NCBI GenBank assembly: GCA_028023455.1
Contig: JAQFVV010006546.1
Coordinates: forward strand, 374,001 to 438,000
Direction: 5' to 3'
Source: Epiperipatus broadwayi
Lineage: Eukaryota > Onychophora > Udeonychophora > Euonychophora > Peripatidae
DNA: 64,000 nucleotides
The notes under the pieces were generated by a model. It saw nothing but the letters and a program-made list of their open reading frames with translations. It ran no database searches and was not told where the DNA came from. The position numbers were made by a program, and so were the translations under genes. Below, piece by piece: positions 38,649-49,184 of the stretch; positions within the stretch are counted from its first letter, which is position 1, and the number at the start of each line of letters is the position of its first letter.

Positions 38649-39239
38649 TGCTAAAGTATTTTAGCAAGAAAAGTTTTCTGCTGTAGAAATTAAAAGACTA
38701 TTCTTTTTTAGAGTGTCTTTAATATAATTCTTATAATGTAGATGAGGTCTATCTCTCCAAAAAAATCTTACTCATGTTTACTATAAAATATCCTTTTAGG
38801 GAGTCTTGCATTATTCATTTTGTTTTAAATGGCCAATCCAATGAGTGTGTGATTTTACAATTATGGATGTTATAATATTATATTAAAAATAATAATTGAG
38901 TAAAAATTATAATATTGCATGCACTTTAAAAATATATTGATTGATGTCATAATCTCCCAATTGTATTGTTAAAACCTTACAAAGAATCCTTAAGTAGAAC
39001 ATTTCTAATGTCCTTTATTTTCTTCTGTCACTGGCTGACAAAAAAGTTTTTAAAAAAAAATATTAATTAATAAATCAGAAGCTTTATATGTTGCATTTAA
39101 AACATCAACTACATTCTGTTAATCGTTTTATGAACTGCAAAAATAGCGTAATCAAAAGCATACCGTATAAATCTTTTCACTTTTAATTCATTCAAATTTC
39201 ACCTAGCAATATGTACCCTGATTCATGTTTGATTAAGCC

Positions 39240-40130
39240 ACCTATAAACAATTCAAAATATTATTGTCATAAAAATTGAAAACAATATTACAGAAAGTAC
39301 ACATCCTTGCTTAACACGAGTTTTTATTTCGCATACTTCAGTTACCTAATATTTCCTCTCATTTCATCAAATAGAAGTTGCTTAATATGAATACATTTTG
39401 GTGGATAGACTACTAATTTCAAACAATACCATAGATCTGTCAGATTGAATGAATCAAAAGTATTGACCAAGTCATTAAAAGCAATATATACCATTTCTTT
39501 GTTCCTTACACTTTTTTGTATTTTTTTGACAACAAAAACTATAATCACAATGCTTTTTTATTCTCTAAAATCACACTGAGTTTCTCATAAGCATTCATCT
39601 ATGAATGGAAGCAATCTATGCAATAAAATACTTGAGAATACTTTGCTATAGTAGATAATAATGAGACTCCATAATAAATGCTATAATCTTGTCTATTATC
39701 TTTATTTTTAAAAATTGAAACAATAGAAGCATTTTTAAGATCAGGCAGCACTACTTCTTGGGTCCATATATTCCTCAAAAATACCAATATTTTTGAAGGT
39801 CAGATATCACAATCATAGTTAAAAATTTCTCCTAGTATTTCATTAGGACCTGAAGTCTTTATATTTTTAAAATTATAAAAACTGTTTTGATATCACTAAA
39901 TTAAATGTTTTTGTTCAAATCTAAATGAGTAGCTACAATGAAAATATCATTAAAATTTGCAATCTCAATTTTATCATCATTGTTCAAAAGATGATCAAAA
40001 TACTCGTTCCAATCTGTTTAAAATAATAATTGTCATCATCTAAGAGAGTGTCATTAGGGGATTTAATATAATTGATGATCATTTCTTGGATCAATATGCT
40101 GCTTCCAATGCATCAAGAAAAAAAAGATTT
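39240..40130 (-). pseudogene. LINE reverse transcriptase fragment (jockey/CR1-like), decayed
   Basis: Minus-strand pieces in order. WNEYFDHLLNN (about 40000), the pre-RT linker. RNIWTQEVVLPDLKNASIV and YGVSLLSTIAK (39599-39787), RT boxes 1-2. YIAFNDLVNTFDSFN (39342-39548), RT box 3 with the first catalytic Asp changed to Asn (family pattern F.DL.KAFDS). TRVKQGCVLSVILFSIFMT (about 39250-39320), box 4. No FADD box follows. The pieces lie in different frames with stops, so the copy is inactive. A homologous fragment lies at 59.9-60.7 kb. Confidence 0.75.
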
Positions 40131-41522
40131 AAAATAACCATGATGAGCTGATTGCTCATCTCTTCTTTACAGTTTTATCGAAACTCTATCTTCAAATTTT
40201 TCTATTTATTATGATATTTCACATGTAATTTATTATTTTGTCAAGCATAAAATAAGATTATTAACCGAAAATATGTCATGATTCTTCTTTTTAGCGAACT
40301 CAAGAATAGATTTACTTTCGTAACACATTCCTTAAGTGAATTTCATGCTTTAGTGATAGGACAGTTCCCAAGATTCAAATTACCAATTTCTATAATAACT
40401 TTTGAAAATGAATACACTTAGTGCATTCTTTTGGAAGAATGTCTACTTTTTAATGCACCTATTATTTTAATCTTGGATTTTATTAATCTATGATTTAGGT
40501 TGTAAGTGTTTGTACCAAATGTGAACTTTTCATGCATTTTAGCTCCTAATTATAATATAATCTATTAAATGTTAACTTTGAGCGTGCATGCATCCATATC
40601 CCTTTAGAGCAGTTTTTCTTCTGCTTAAAAGTATTTGTGATTATCAATCCATTTGTTTGTTTATTTATTTTGATAACTGCAGGAGGATTTTTGATAGAAA
40701 ATTTTATGCAGTGTATTTAAAAATTCCACTATAATTAAAATTTTATAAAATATAATCCCCATATAACTTCATTATTAATTATATTTGTCAAAACAATCTT
40801 CAAAAGATATTTAAAAAAAAATAAAACCTACTATAATCATCAATTTAAATTTTAAGTGCAACCTACTTTAGGTTTTAAATAAATTGTATTATGATCTTTA
40901 CTAAAAATATAAATTTATTAAAAGATTTAACAAATTAATAAAACGTTTTTTTAAAAATAGTTAACTAAAATACTAAAAAAATATTTTTACTAACAAGCTA
41001 TCTTTTTCTAGCAATTTTATACTTTCAATTAATTTATAAACAAAATATTTTCATAGTTTGAGATTGTGGGACGTTACCGATTCAGCATCTTTATTTAATA
41101 AAATATTAAGATAATTAAAAAAAAAGTATAACTTTCTATAAGCAAAATTTTCATTTAAGCTATTAGCACGTTTTAAAATAATACAGCTGTTATAGCTTGT
41201 TTGAAAGTATCACAAATTATTTTAACCTCTTGGGAATAAAGGTAATTAAATGGAGGCGTCTCCAATAATAATAATAATTTTATTCAAAAGATAATAAATC
41301 TTCCTAACTAGCTATTAAATAATAATAATTATAGAAAAGGAAATGAATCTTCAGTCATGCACTGTAAATATATATTAAAATCCCGTGCTCTCACCCACCA
41401 ATAATAATAATTTTAAAAAGCCTAATAGAAATTTTCTGAAATTAAGTTATCATTTTATTATTTAATTAATAAATATATTAGATTAAAGTAATAAATTTGT
41501 GTCATTTTGATTTTTCAAGTTA
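40131..41522. other. AT-rich DNA, nothing recognised
   Basis: Proposed intron sequence with no domain, repeat or RNA motif noted. Confidence 0.45.
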
Positions 41523-41530
41523 CTCTAACC
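41523..41530. other. hAT target-site duplication, left (CTCTAACC)
   Basis: An identical octamer lies at 42026-42033, flanking the 495-bp element. Confidence 0.95.
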
Positions 41531-42025
41531 CAGGGGTGGGCAAATAGCGACCCAAGGGCCACATGTGACCCTCTAAGAGTTTTTATGCGGCCCAGCAAGA
41601 CAATTAGAAAAATCCAATTTGAACTGAGATTTCCTTCCCATGCATGACTGAAGATTCATCTCGTATTTTCCACTAGGCTGACCAGGTCAATACACATGCA
41701 CAGTGTAGATACAATGTGCACTGCTTTTGCAGTTGATCTGGTTAATTTAAATTTTGTCTTTGCATTAGCAAATATATGTATTTCCAACTTTAGTGAAACT
41801 ATGAAACCTCTGAAAAAATGTAAAATCGGTGATGAATGTCATGTGTTTAATGAAGAATGGACAAACAAATATTTCTTTGGTAATACAGGGAATAAATCAG
41901 TGTGTTTATTGTGTCATGAAAAAAAGGTATGGTCTTCTGCTAACCTTCACTTCCACAAAGTGTCCCCCAATGGGGCCCTCCGCCAACCTCCGCAACCCCT
42001 GAGCCGAAACAATTGCCCACCCCTG
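41531..42025 (+). mobile_element. Internally deleted hAT element, 495 bp
   Basis: The termini are CAGGGGTGGGCAA and TTGCCCACCCCTG, with perfect 8-bp duplications CTCTAACC. The subterminal AAGGGCCACATGTGACC and GCGGCCC repeats are typical of this hAT group. The body keeps only the start of a transposase gene and joins it to the far terminus at about 41955. It is a classical deletion derivative that could be moved only by a transposase made elsewhere. Confidence 0.95.
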
Positions 42026-42031
42026 CTCTAA
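41696..42031 (+). pseudogene. hAT transposase N-terminus (BED-type finger) only
   Basis: The frame contains CKIGDECHVFNEEWTNKYFF and CLLCHEKKVWSSANLHFH. This matches the N-terminal zinc-finger region of ZBED/GTF2IRD2-type hAT transposases (FxxxWxxKYFFxE...CLxC). The catalytic domain is entirely absent: after LHFHKV the frame runs into the element's right end. It belongs to a lineage distinct from the element at 24.6 kb, judging from different termini. Confidence 0.8.
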
Positions 42032-42033
42032 CC
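42026..42033. other. hAT target-site duplication, right (CTCTAACC)
   Basis: Exact repeat of 41523-41530. Confidence 0.95.
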
Positions 42034-42974
42034 ACAATTTTGACATGAACCTCCAGATAAGTGTATCGAAGATCATCACTAATTATTTATTAAATATACA
42101 TTCTTTAGCAACCAAACATATAATATAACTGATATGATGGAAACTGAATTATTAATAATCTGGAATATATAAAATAATGTACCTGATTAACGATTTTGAA
42201 TTAAGTTCAAGACTCATGTATATAATATATTTTAGTATCATTATTCTTTATCAATATTATATAGAGCATGTTTACTTTTACTTTTTATATTCAGCTCTTG
42301 GAAATTTACAAAATATTCACTTATAATAATGTTGTTTCTAATTCTTGGTAAAAGTGCTTTGATTTTGTGATTTCTTTTTAGAGACGTTACTTGAACTTGA
42401 CATATAGTATGACTTAAAACATATTTATATACTTAATTCAATATTTTATTAGCTTGGTGTCACACAATATTGAGAAAAAATTAATAGAATTGCTTCAAAT
42501 GAAGCAGTATTCATTAGCTCAGCAATTATTTCTTTAAGGTAAAACTATCTCTATATTAGTTTCACTTACAGCAATTAATTACTATGCCATAACACACAAA
42601 TAAAAATTGCCTAACATACTCTCCTCAAAATAGAGTACTCTAATAAATTTGTTGCATTACATACTTACATGAAATCTTGAAATATGAGGAAATAAGTGAA
42701 ATTCAAAACTTCCAATTTTATTTTTGAACTCCTATTTACAATGAACTAATAAAATAATAGTTATTTTATACATGCAAATAAATGCACATCTTTTCAGGGG
42801 TTATTAATATAACAATTATCTGTGGCACTTAAATTACTATTCACCCATTAATCTTTATTATGAATGATGCTTGTTTTTTCCTCTTGCACATCCATTCATT
42901 TATTAAATTTATATAACTTGCATCCTTTTAAATTTAACTTTAAAGTATTTAAAGGTAACATACTTAAACCAATT
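42034..42974. other. AT-rich DNA, nothing firm
   Basis: Includes an exon-like segment at 42295-42347 with splice signals. Its phase makes it an alternative to, not a partner of, the exon at 47054. No other feature. Confidence 0.45.
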
Positions 42975-43285
42975 AAATATATAAGGGATTCAAATTCAGA
43001 CTTTGATGCAACTCTCAGCTCTCCATGCCATCTCATATTGCTGACCCACCTGATCATACACATATTGCAAAGATAAATAATCACCAATATACTTATTTCA
43101 TGCTAAACCAGCAGTCATCAGTTGGTCCAGATTACTATCTCCACACATATATACAATCAGTGCTCAGCTTTATATTAAGATAGCCAATCTTCATACTTTA
43201 ATGGACAGGCTTCAAACTACTCTAACCCACAACTCTTCAACCATCCATTTCATTAAAAATCTGATGATGTAATGTTCAATTTAAT
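42975..43285 (-). repeat. Interspersed repeat family B, copy 2 (carries intact-core hammerhead)
   Basis: Aligns with 17632-17940 through AGATAAATAATCACCAATATA, CTAAACCAGCAGTCATCAG, ATATTAAGATAGCCAATCTTC and AACTCTTCAACCATCCAT. The paired frames on both strands at 42864-43087 are incidental. Confidence 0.85.
43078..43134 (-). ncRNA. Hammerhead ribozyme family 1, best-preserved copy
   Basis: Minus strand, 57 nt, type I layout. Helix I 5' strand TAATC-TGG-ACCAA. Core CTGATGA (43115-43121). Helix II CTGC-TGGTTTA-GCAT, with three pairs plus an end mismatch. Core GAAA (43096-43099). A tiny helix III, TA-AG-TA, in which A15.1-U16.1 begins the stem. Cleavage position after AUA. Helix I 3' strand TTGGT-GATTA. 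Helix I pairs 5 + 5 bp around a TGG bulge, as expected for a loop that docks with loop II. All invariant core bases are present. A very short, near self-complementary helix III is characteristic of retroelement-associated hammerheads that act as dimers. Confidence 0.82.
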
Positions 43286-44616
43286 AAACTTTATTGTAAA
43301 TTATTTCTTTACTTAATTATTAACTTAAAATACTTTTTAAATATCTTTATTAAAGTTATTAATACATTTGTGAATGTTTAACTATATTGAGTAATTTTAA
43401 ATTTAATCGTAAGCATTTCAAGGAGAACAAGTTTTAGTAGTAAGGGATTTTGTTTCAACATTTGATATTGGCAACTTTAATACATTTACTTTGGATACTC
43501 GAATCATATCAATAAATGTTGATATAATTCAAAATTAAAATGTGTTTCTCTTATAACTCCTTTTATAACATAGCAAATAAAACAATGAATTAAACATCTG
43601 CCATATAAATAAATTAGCACATTAATATTAAAAAAGTATATTATATTTTCTTTATTTTTTAAAAACCAAGTATTCTATGTAAATGTCTTCATTCTGTTTT
43701 TATTTTCATTTGTGTTCATCTTTGAAAAAAAACTTTCTGATTATTAACAACATTGGTAATTAATAGTATTAAAATTTGACATATAGGAATTCTTAAATTT
43801 GTTTTTATATATAATGTGGATTTCTTTTGTAAGAATATCATATTTGTTTTCTAGGTTCTATGAGATAATTTGCATTTTCTAGCAATAAAGTTTTTTGATA
43901 AAGACCCCATGTAATAAGGAAAAAATCTAAAGGCAATTTATTTTAAACAAAATTTTAAACCTGAGAGCTTTTTTAATTTGCCATTTTAAAAAGATAATTT
44001 TATTTATCATTTATTTAATTAATTCCAATTGGAATCCTTAAATTGAAACCTTTAATATTTATGGGATTTTTAATTTTGCATTTTAAGTCAGATACTATTT
44101 AATTTAGAATATTATCTTTACTTAGTTTTAATTTTTTGTTAGTAATTTGTTTTCAATTAAATCGCTCAAGTTTTTAATTTTTTAACTTTTTGCGTACTCA
44201 TATTAAAAATAACACATTTTTTAACTTTGAAAATGTAAGAATTTATATGAAATTTTGTGCACCCCCCCCCCCAGAAAAAAAACCCAACAATATTAAACTC
44301 TGGTTTTTGAAAAAAAATATACTGTTATTATATTCATATTATTTTTTTAAAAATTCGAACGCATCATTTTCAAAATATTCAATTAAAGTGTTTAAAATTT
44401 AAATAATATTTCAAGTAATTTAGCTACATAAACCTGCAATCATATTTTTTTTGATATAACCAATTTTCTGTTCATTTATCTATATTTAGTTTCTATTTAA
44501 CTAAAGCTATGAATTTAAATAAACACAAATAATTCAAAAATAATATTAACGATACTTAATTGTTGAATTCCTATTCAAAGGTAAACTCATCGAACACTTA
44601 CTTATTAATATTTTAG
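43286..44616. other. AT-rich DNA, nothing recognised
   Basis: Contains a C10 homopolymer near 44265. No other feature. Confidence 0.45.
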
Positions 44617-44723
44617 CAACATACTTTTTCACCATCTCTAAGCCGTTTACTGTGAACTTTAGTAAGTAATAATAGATGCTAGATGATAATGCTTAATAAA
44701 TATATATTCTGTGATATGCTATA

Positions 44724-44776
44724 CAATATTCCCAGACTAATTTTAAGCTTATGGCTTTATCAGTGAAGAGTTTTGG
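44724..44776 (-). ncRNA. Hammerhead ribozyme family 2, copy 1 (decayed core)
   Basis: Minus strand: CCAAAACTCTTCA, CTGATAA (core G lost), helix II with loop CATAA, AAAAT for GAAAC, TAGTC, TGGGAATATTG. Helix I is still well paired. The core changes predict inactivity. Confidence 0.6.
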
Positions 44777-45119
44777 ATCTTGGAACACTGCAACTGAATC
44801 TTTAAGATCTTAACACACCTTCCAGCTTTTATCATTTAGTTATCTTTTATACTAACAAAATAGGATCCCAAAGTGAATAACATAAATGTTTTCAATCTAA
44901 TCCTACTAATGTGTGTAGTCATATGGATCTGAAACCAATTTAGCTTCTATTTTATTATGGCACCCTTAATTTTTTAATAACTATAGACTTATTTTGTGAC
45001 CAGGACTTGGTATAAACCAATAAACTTTTCACCATCTATATCATCACTTGATTTAAGTTTTAATAAGAAGTCATAGATGTGAGATGGTAGTGCTTAATAA
45101 TTATCCTGTGCTGTCCTAT

Positions 45120-45174
45120 CCAATATCCCCAGACTAGTTTCAAGCTTATGACTTTCATCAGTGAAAAACTTTGG
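45120..45174 (-). ncRNA. Hammerhead ribozyme family 2, copy 2 (intact core)
   Basis: Minus strand, 55 nt. Helix I 5' strand starts with CCAA and ends in TTTTTCA. Core CTGATGA (45155-45161). Helix II AAGT-CATAA-GCTT. Core GAAA (45138-45141). Minimal helix III C-TA-G. GTC cleavage site (45132-45134). Helix I 3' strand TGGGGATATTGG. CCAA/TTGG closes the outer stem, separated from the inner A-U, C-G and wobble pairs by an internal loop. All invariant core bases are present. Helix III is only two pairs, so activity would probably need a dimer. Confidence 0.78.
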
Positions 45175-45365
45175 ATCTTAGAACAGTGTATCTAGACCTT
45201 TAAGATCTAATGCATTTTTCTGCCATCACATGACTCCAGTTTTTGTAATTGTCATTTTAACAGCATACTTTTTGCATCTTCTCATGACTTTTAACTGTAA
45301 GCTTTAGTAAGTAATAATGGATATCAATGATGATGTTTAATAATTTCCTGTTTGTGTTATCGTAT

Positions 45366-45412
45366 TCAATATCCAGGTCTAAATTCAAGTTTATGGTTTA
45401 CATCAATGTGGA
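45366..45412 (-). ncRNA. Hammerhead ribozyme family 2, copy 3 (degenerate)
   Basis: Minus strand: CACATTGATGTAAACCATAAACTTGAATTTAGACCTGGATATTG. Recognisable only by alignment to copies 1 and 2; the CTGATGA and GAAA cores are both mutated. Confidence 0.5.
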
Positions 45413-45589
45413 GTTAAAAAACTAAGGATCATTATATATAAAAAGTGTATTGATTTCAGATTTATATGAGTATACAGGTTATTTAGATAAGATTGCAAAT
45501 ATTATATATTTTTCAGTTTGGACTAATAATCATGATAGTATAAAAGAGAGGAAAATTATACCAGATAAAAAAAGATGTTATCGGATTGT

Positions 45590-45775
45590 AAAAAACTTGG
45601 TGCACTGTTCCAAGATCCAAAAATTCTTGCTGATGAAAGCCATAAGCTTGAAACTAGTCTGGAGATATTAAATAGGTAACACAGAATAGGTATTTATTAA
45701 GCACTATCATCTGGTATCTGTTATTACTAACTAGAGCTTACAGTAAGTGGTTTAGAAATGGTGAAAAAAGTACTC
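45590..45775 (+). repeat. Hammerhead repeat family 2, inverted copy
   Basis: Reverse-complement copy of the array unit, from GTTCCAAGATCCAAAAATTC to TTACAGTAAGTGGTTTAGAA. With the direct copies it makes a fold-back. The frame at 45450-45671 crossing it is not a gene. Confidence 0.85.
45615..45672 (+). ncRNA. Hammerhead ribozyme family 2, copy 4 (intact core, weak helix I)
   Basis: Plus strand: CTGATGA (45630-45636), helix II AAGC-CATAA-GCTT (four Watson-Crick pairs), GAAA (45650-45653), C-TA-G minimal helix III, GTC (45657-45659), then TGGAGATATTA. Core and helix II are perfect. A one-base loss next to the core (TTG for TTCA) weakens helix I to wobble pairs. The best helix II in the family. 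Confidence 0.72.
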
Positions 45776-45903
45776 ATGTTAAATTATTTGTTCTCTATAG
45801 AAAAATTAAACTTGCTTTATACATTTGTTTAATCTCTCAAATTTCCTTAAGCATAAAAAAAATTTCAATATTTGGTTTTGTCTATTTCATTATATATATA
45901 TAT

Positions 45904-46365
45904 TAAACATTGAATCACTCCACATGGTTAAGAAATACAGTACCGCCCTCTATGAACTAATATATAAATGTATTAGAGATCGTATTTCAAAATAGCCAGA
46001 TCAAAATGATACCACTTGTCTTGCATTGGTGGTCGAGAGGTCAGCGTGACTGCCTTGCATTTGCAGGCAGTTGCCCGGGTTGCGGGTTCGTGTTCCGGCT
46101 GATGCTATGACACTTAAAAAAAATATGATACCACTTTGACCTGTCTGCTATATGATGTTATATATTGAAATACGAACGAACTCAAACAAAGAACTTGAAA
46201 TTTTAGCAAGCAACGATCTTAACTTTTTGCTAAAACAAACAGGTTTTACTATTATTACATAAAGACAAACTAAACTTTAGTGATTTTAATCTTTAAACCA
46301 CCTAACACAAATGTATAGAAAATAATTCCAGTGCATAACATTATACTGAAATAAATATACAAATA
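45904..46365 (+). repeat. Interspersed repeat family C, fullest copy (interrupted by a SINE)
   Basis: Begins GAATCACTCCACATGG, with CAGTACCGCCCTCTATGAAC, and runs to CATTATACTGAAATAAATA. Without the SINE it is about 340 bp. Within the unit, TTCGTATTTCAA and TTGAAATACGAA are inverted relative to each other, so each unit can fold. It contains no coding sequence. Confidence 0.85.
46018..46124 (+). mobile_element. tRNA-headed SINE inserted into repeat family C
   Basis: A 107-bp element between duplications ATGATACCACTT (46006-46017 and 46125-46136). The head reads TGGTCGAGAGGTCAGC (box A-like). A CTGCCT-TGCATTTGC-AGGCAG hairpin is in the anticodon-arm position, and GGGTTCGTGTTCC is a box B close to GGTTCGANTCC. 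It ends GATGCTATGACACTT plus A-rich tail. The parent tRNA cannot be named. The duplications show it jumped into an existing family C copy. Confidence 0.9.
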
Positions 46366-46372
46366 TTAACAA

Positions 46373-46590
46373 TAAATCATCCCACATGGTTAAGGAATCT
46401 AGTACCGCCCTCTATGAACTAATATATAAATACATTATAGTTCGTATTTCAAAATAGCCAGATCAAAATGATACCACTTTGACCTGTCTCTTATATGATG
46501 TTATATATTGAAATACAAACAAACTCAAACAAAGAACTTGAAATTTTAGCAATCAACGATCTTAACTTTTTTTAACTTCAGTATAGCGTT
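46373..46590 (+). repeat. Interspersed repeat family C, second direct copy
   Basis: Starts AATCATCCCACATGG. It matches the first half of the copy at 45904 and stops after CAATCAACGATCTTAAC, where the inverted copy begins. Confidence 0.85.
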
Positions 46591-46591
46591 A

Positions 46592-46935
46592 TGCACTGGA
46601 ATTATTTTCTCTATATTTGTGTTAGGTGGTTTAAAGATTAAAATTATTAAAGTTTAGTTTGTCATTATATAATGATAATAAAACATGTTTGTAGCAAAAA
46701 GTTAAGATTGTTGCTTGCTAAAATTTCAAGTTGTTTGTTTGAGTTCGTTTGTATTTCAATATATAACATCATATAGCAGACAAGTCAAAGTGGTATCATT
46801 TTGATCTGGCTATTTTGAAAAACGAACTCTAATGTATTTATATATTAATTCACAGAGGGCGGTACTGGATTTCTTAACCATGTGGGGTGTTTTAATGTTT
46901 AATATTTGTATATTTATTTCAGTATAGCGTTAAGC
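46592..46935 (-). repeat. Interspersed repeat family C, inverted full copy
   Basis: Reverse complement of the family C unit, from CAGTATAGCGTTATGCACTG to CATGTGGGGTG and beyond. It lacks the SINE, which confirms that the SINE in the first copy is a later insertion. The second direct and the inverted copies form a head-to-head pair with near-zero spacer. Confidence 0.88.
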
Positions 46936-47053
46936 ACTGGAATTATTTTATATATATAAACGAAATAGTTGGGTTCACGATGTATAATATATTGTAGTAA
47001 AAATATTTTATTTATCTGTCATTTTAATATATATATTAAAAATTGTCTTTAAG

Positions 47054-47124
47054 CAACTCCAATGAAATTCAACTAAAAGAAACTTGTGACTCTCAGGTTA
47101 CTCTTCTAGAAGAAAATGATGCAA
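47054..47124 (+). CDS. Candidate exon 3 of a split gene
   Basis: Acceptor TTGTCTTTAAG before 47054; donor GCAA/GTAAAG after 47124. The 71 bases are open in the one frame needed to continue exon 2 (one base completes AG/C, then 23 codons, one base left). The peptide begins NSNEIQLKETCDSQ and ends TLLEENDA. It is hydrophilic and acidic, with one cysteine, and its composition is like exons 2 and 4. The local sequence is less AT-biased than its surroundings, as expected for coding DNA. An inference from splice signals and phase; no family recognised. Confidence 0.5.
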
Positions 47125-49184
47125 GTAAAGTTTATTTATAATAATATTAAAACATATTGGTTATTAGAGAGTATGAGTGTTTATATATAATATGTGAGTA
47201 CATATATGTATGCACGGATTGATATATTATCTTTAATGCTTTAAAAATATATATTGAAAAATCTTTAATTGGATCTATAATTTTTTCATGATATTTGTTC
47301 CAATTTCTACATTGACTTTTTGGAGTAAAATATTTTTCAAGAGTATCATTGCACGCCATTTTAATCATTCTAGTATTGTTTTATAGTTGACATTAATTCT
47401 ATCCAGATTTTTAAAATGGAAAATTCTAATGATATATATATAATTTGAAAATAAGTATCTATAATAAATGTTTTTTTTTATTTCTTCTCAATGTATTAAG
47501 ATTAGAAACCCGCCACAGTAAAAGTTATTGAATTGATAATATGAACATGAAGATTTAAGTGTTAATGCCTCTAGATCTCTTGAAGTGTAAAGGATTTCAA
47601 GAAATGTATGGATAGTGAAAGATGATAGTCTTACTTTCTATACTGATTAGATGATTACAATATGATGGAGTTGAGATGCAGAGTGTACTGATAAAAATCA
47701 AAATATATAATGTAATGAATTGCCCACAAAGGTAAATAAAATATGTAAATTATTTCAGTCTAGGAGGAAATGATTATCAATGGGAAATTGTGTACATGAT
47801 AGAGTGACTATAACAAAAAATGTGACCCTAAATTGATAATAGTCTTGGATAATGATCAGACTAAAACTTACAAGCCTTTATAAAAATCCAGTCATATTCC
47901 CTAATCATCATCCTCTTCACATATCTAAACTACTCTAATGAAATATGAAAATAATATACTTGTAAACTGATAAAGAAAATTTATTAGAACAAAATTTTTA
48001 ACTATAACAACAATAAATTTATTTAATATAACTAGATTAAAAACAATATAACCCTTTTATATTTACATAACCCAATGATAGAAAATATTTTAAAATTAAT
48101 GTTTTCATTCTATTGTATCTATTAATTTATATATAACAAAAAAAAAACAATATCAATATTTTAATTTTTACTATAGAAAATGAGTATTTAGCAAATAACA
48201 TTTATTTTGATATTATTTAAATTATTATTTATTTAATAAAGCCATCTTAATAGTTCTTACCAAACTGACCTTATTTTTGTTTCTGTTGAGCTCAACACTT
48301 TTAGACATTAATCCCAATTTAGAATTGAGATATCTGACCATAACGAACATCCTTGTAATTTCACATTGAAATTTATAAAAGATTTCTTTAATATTTTTCT
48401 TGGAATTATAAGTTTATTTATAATACTTGTACTTTATAATTAAAAAAATCAGAGATGTCTAAGCTATGTAAATACTGTTCTCTCTGGTGATGGTTCTTGT
48501 AATCCAATTAATTTTTTAATTTCTTTATAATATTAAATTATCAAATTGTGACACAAACACAAAGAAGATCCATTATTGCTAGGTATAATTTAGGCATTAT
48601 TCAGTATTATTAGAACATTATTATAGTTCCAGGAAGTAAGCTTAACTTCCAGAAAAATGAAGTAAACTATCAAACCAAGATTTTACCCTGTCATTGTAAA
48701 TATATACAAATATATAAGAATCAAATCATTTTCATAGCAATGATTTTATAAGCAGCATGAAGAAGACTGATCTCTAAGATTTTATAAAACAGACGATCAT
48801 ATTTTTTTTTTCTTTGACTGACATTCATAGTACATTTGTGTTTGCACTATTAGTTGTTTTAATTTTTTATTGATTTAATATTTTTGAAAATTATTACTTT
48901 TATTTTCAAAATATTATTTTAAAAATAAACCAAGAAATAACTCTTCAGTTCTTATAAATTATTATTTTTTCTTTACTTATTATTACATTATGTTCTGCTT
49001 TTAAAAAAAATACACAAATAAACTTATTACAAATTTTTTTAAAAACACATTGTTTTTTATATTATTTTTTTAACAGTCATACGTGTAATCTATATCAAAG
49101 AAATTACAATATATATTATAATTAAAACTTTCACTTCATAGCATAAATTTGAAACTTGTGACTAAAGTTACCTGAAAATAATAA
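47125..49184. other. AT-rich DNA, nothing recognised
   Basis: Proposed intron 3. The minus frame at 47147-47368 shows no domain. No other feature noted. Confidence 0.45.

Larger units (their letters stand above)
44617..45430 (-). repeat. Three direct copies of hammerhead repeat family 2
   Basis: Copies at about 44617-44815, 45023-45215 and 45255-45430 share an ACTTTARTAAGTAATAATRGAT block, the CAATATCCCAGACTA segment, CTTATGGCTTTCATCAGTG and TTTGGATCTTRGAACA. The direction given is that of the ribozyme strand. Spacing is irregular (about 400 and 245 bp). A fourth copy lies inverted at 45590-45775. Confidence 0.85.

Noticed and set aside
42295-42347. Exon-like 53-bp segment with acceptor TTTATATTCAG and donor TTG/GTAAAA, encoding a hydrophobic SLIIMLFLIL stretch
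   Set aside because: It has the same entry and exit phase as 47054-47124, so both cannot follow each other in the chain. The 47054 segment has a composition more like the other exons. It could be an alternative exon but has no independent support.
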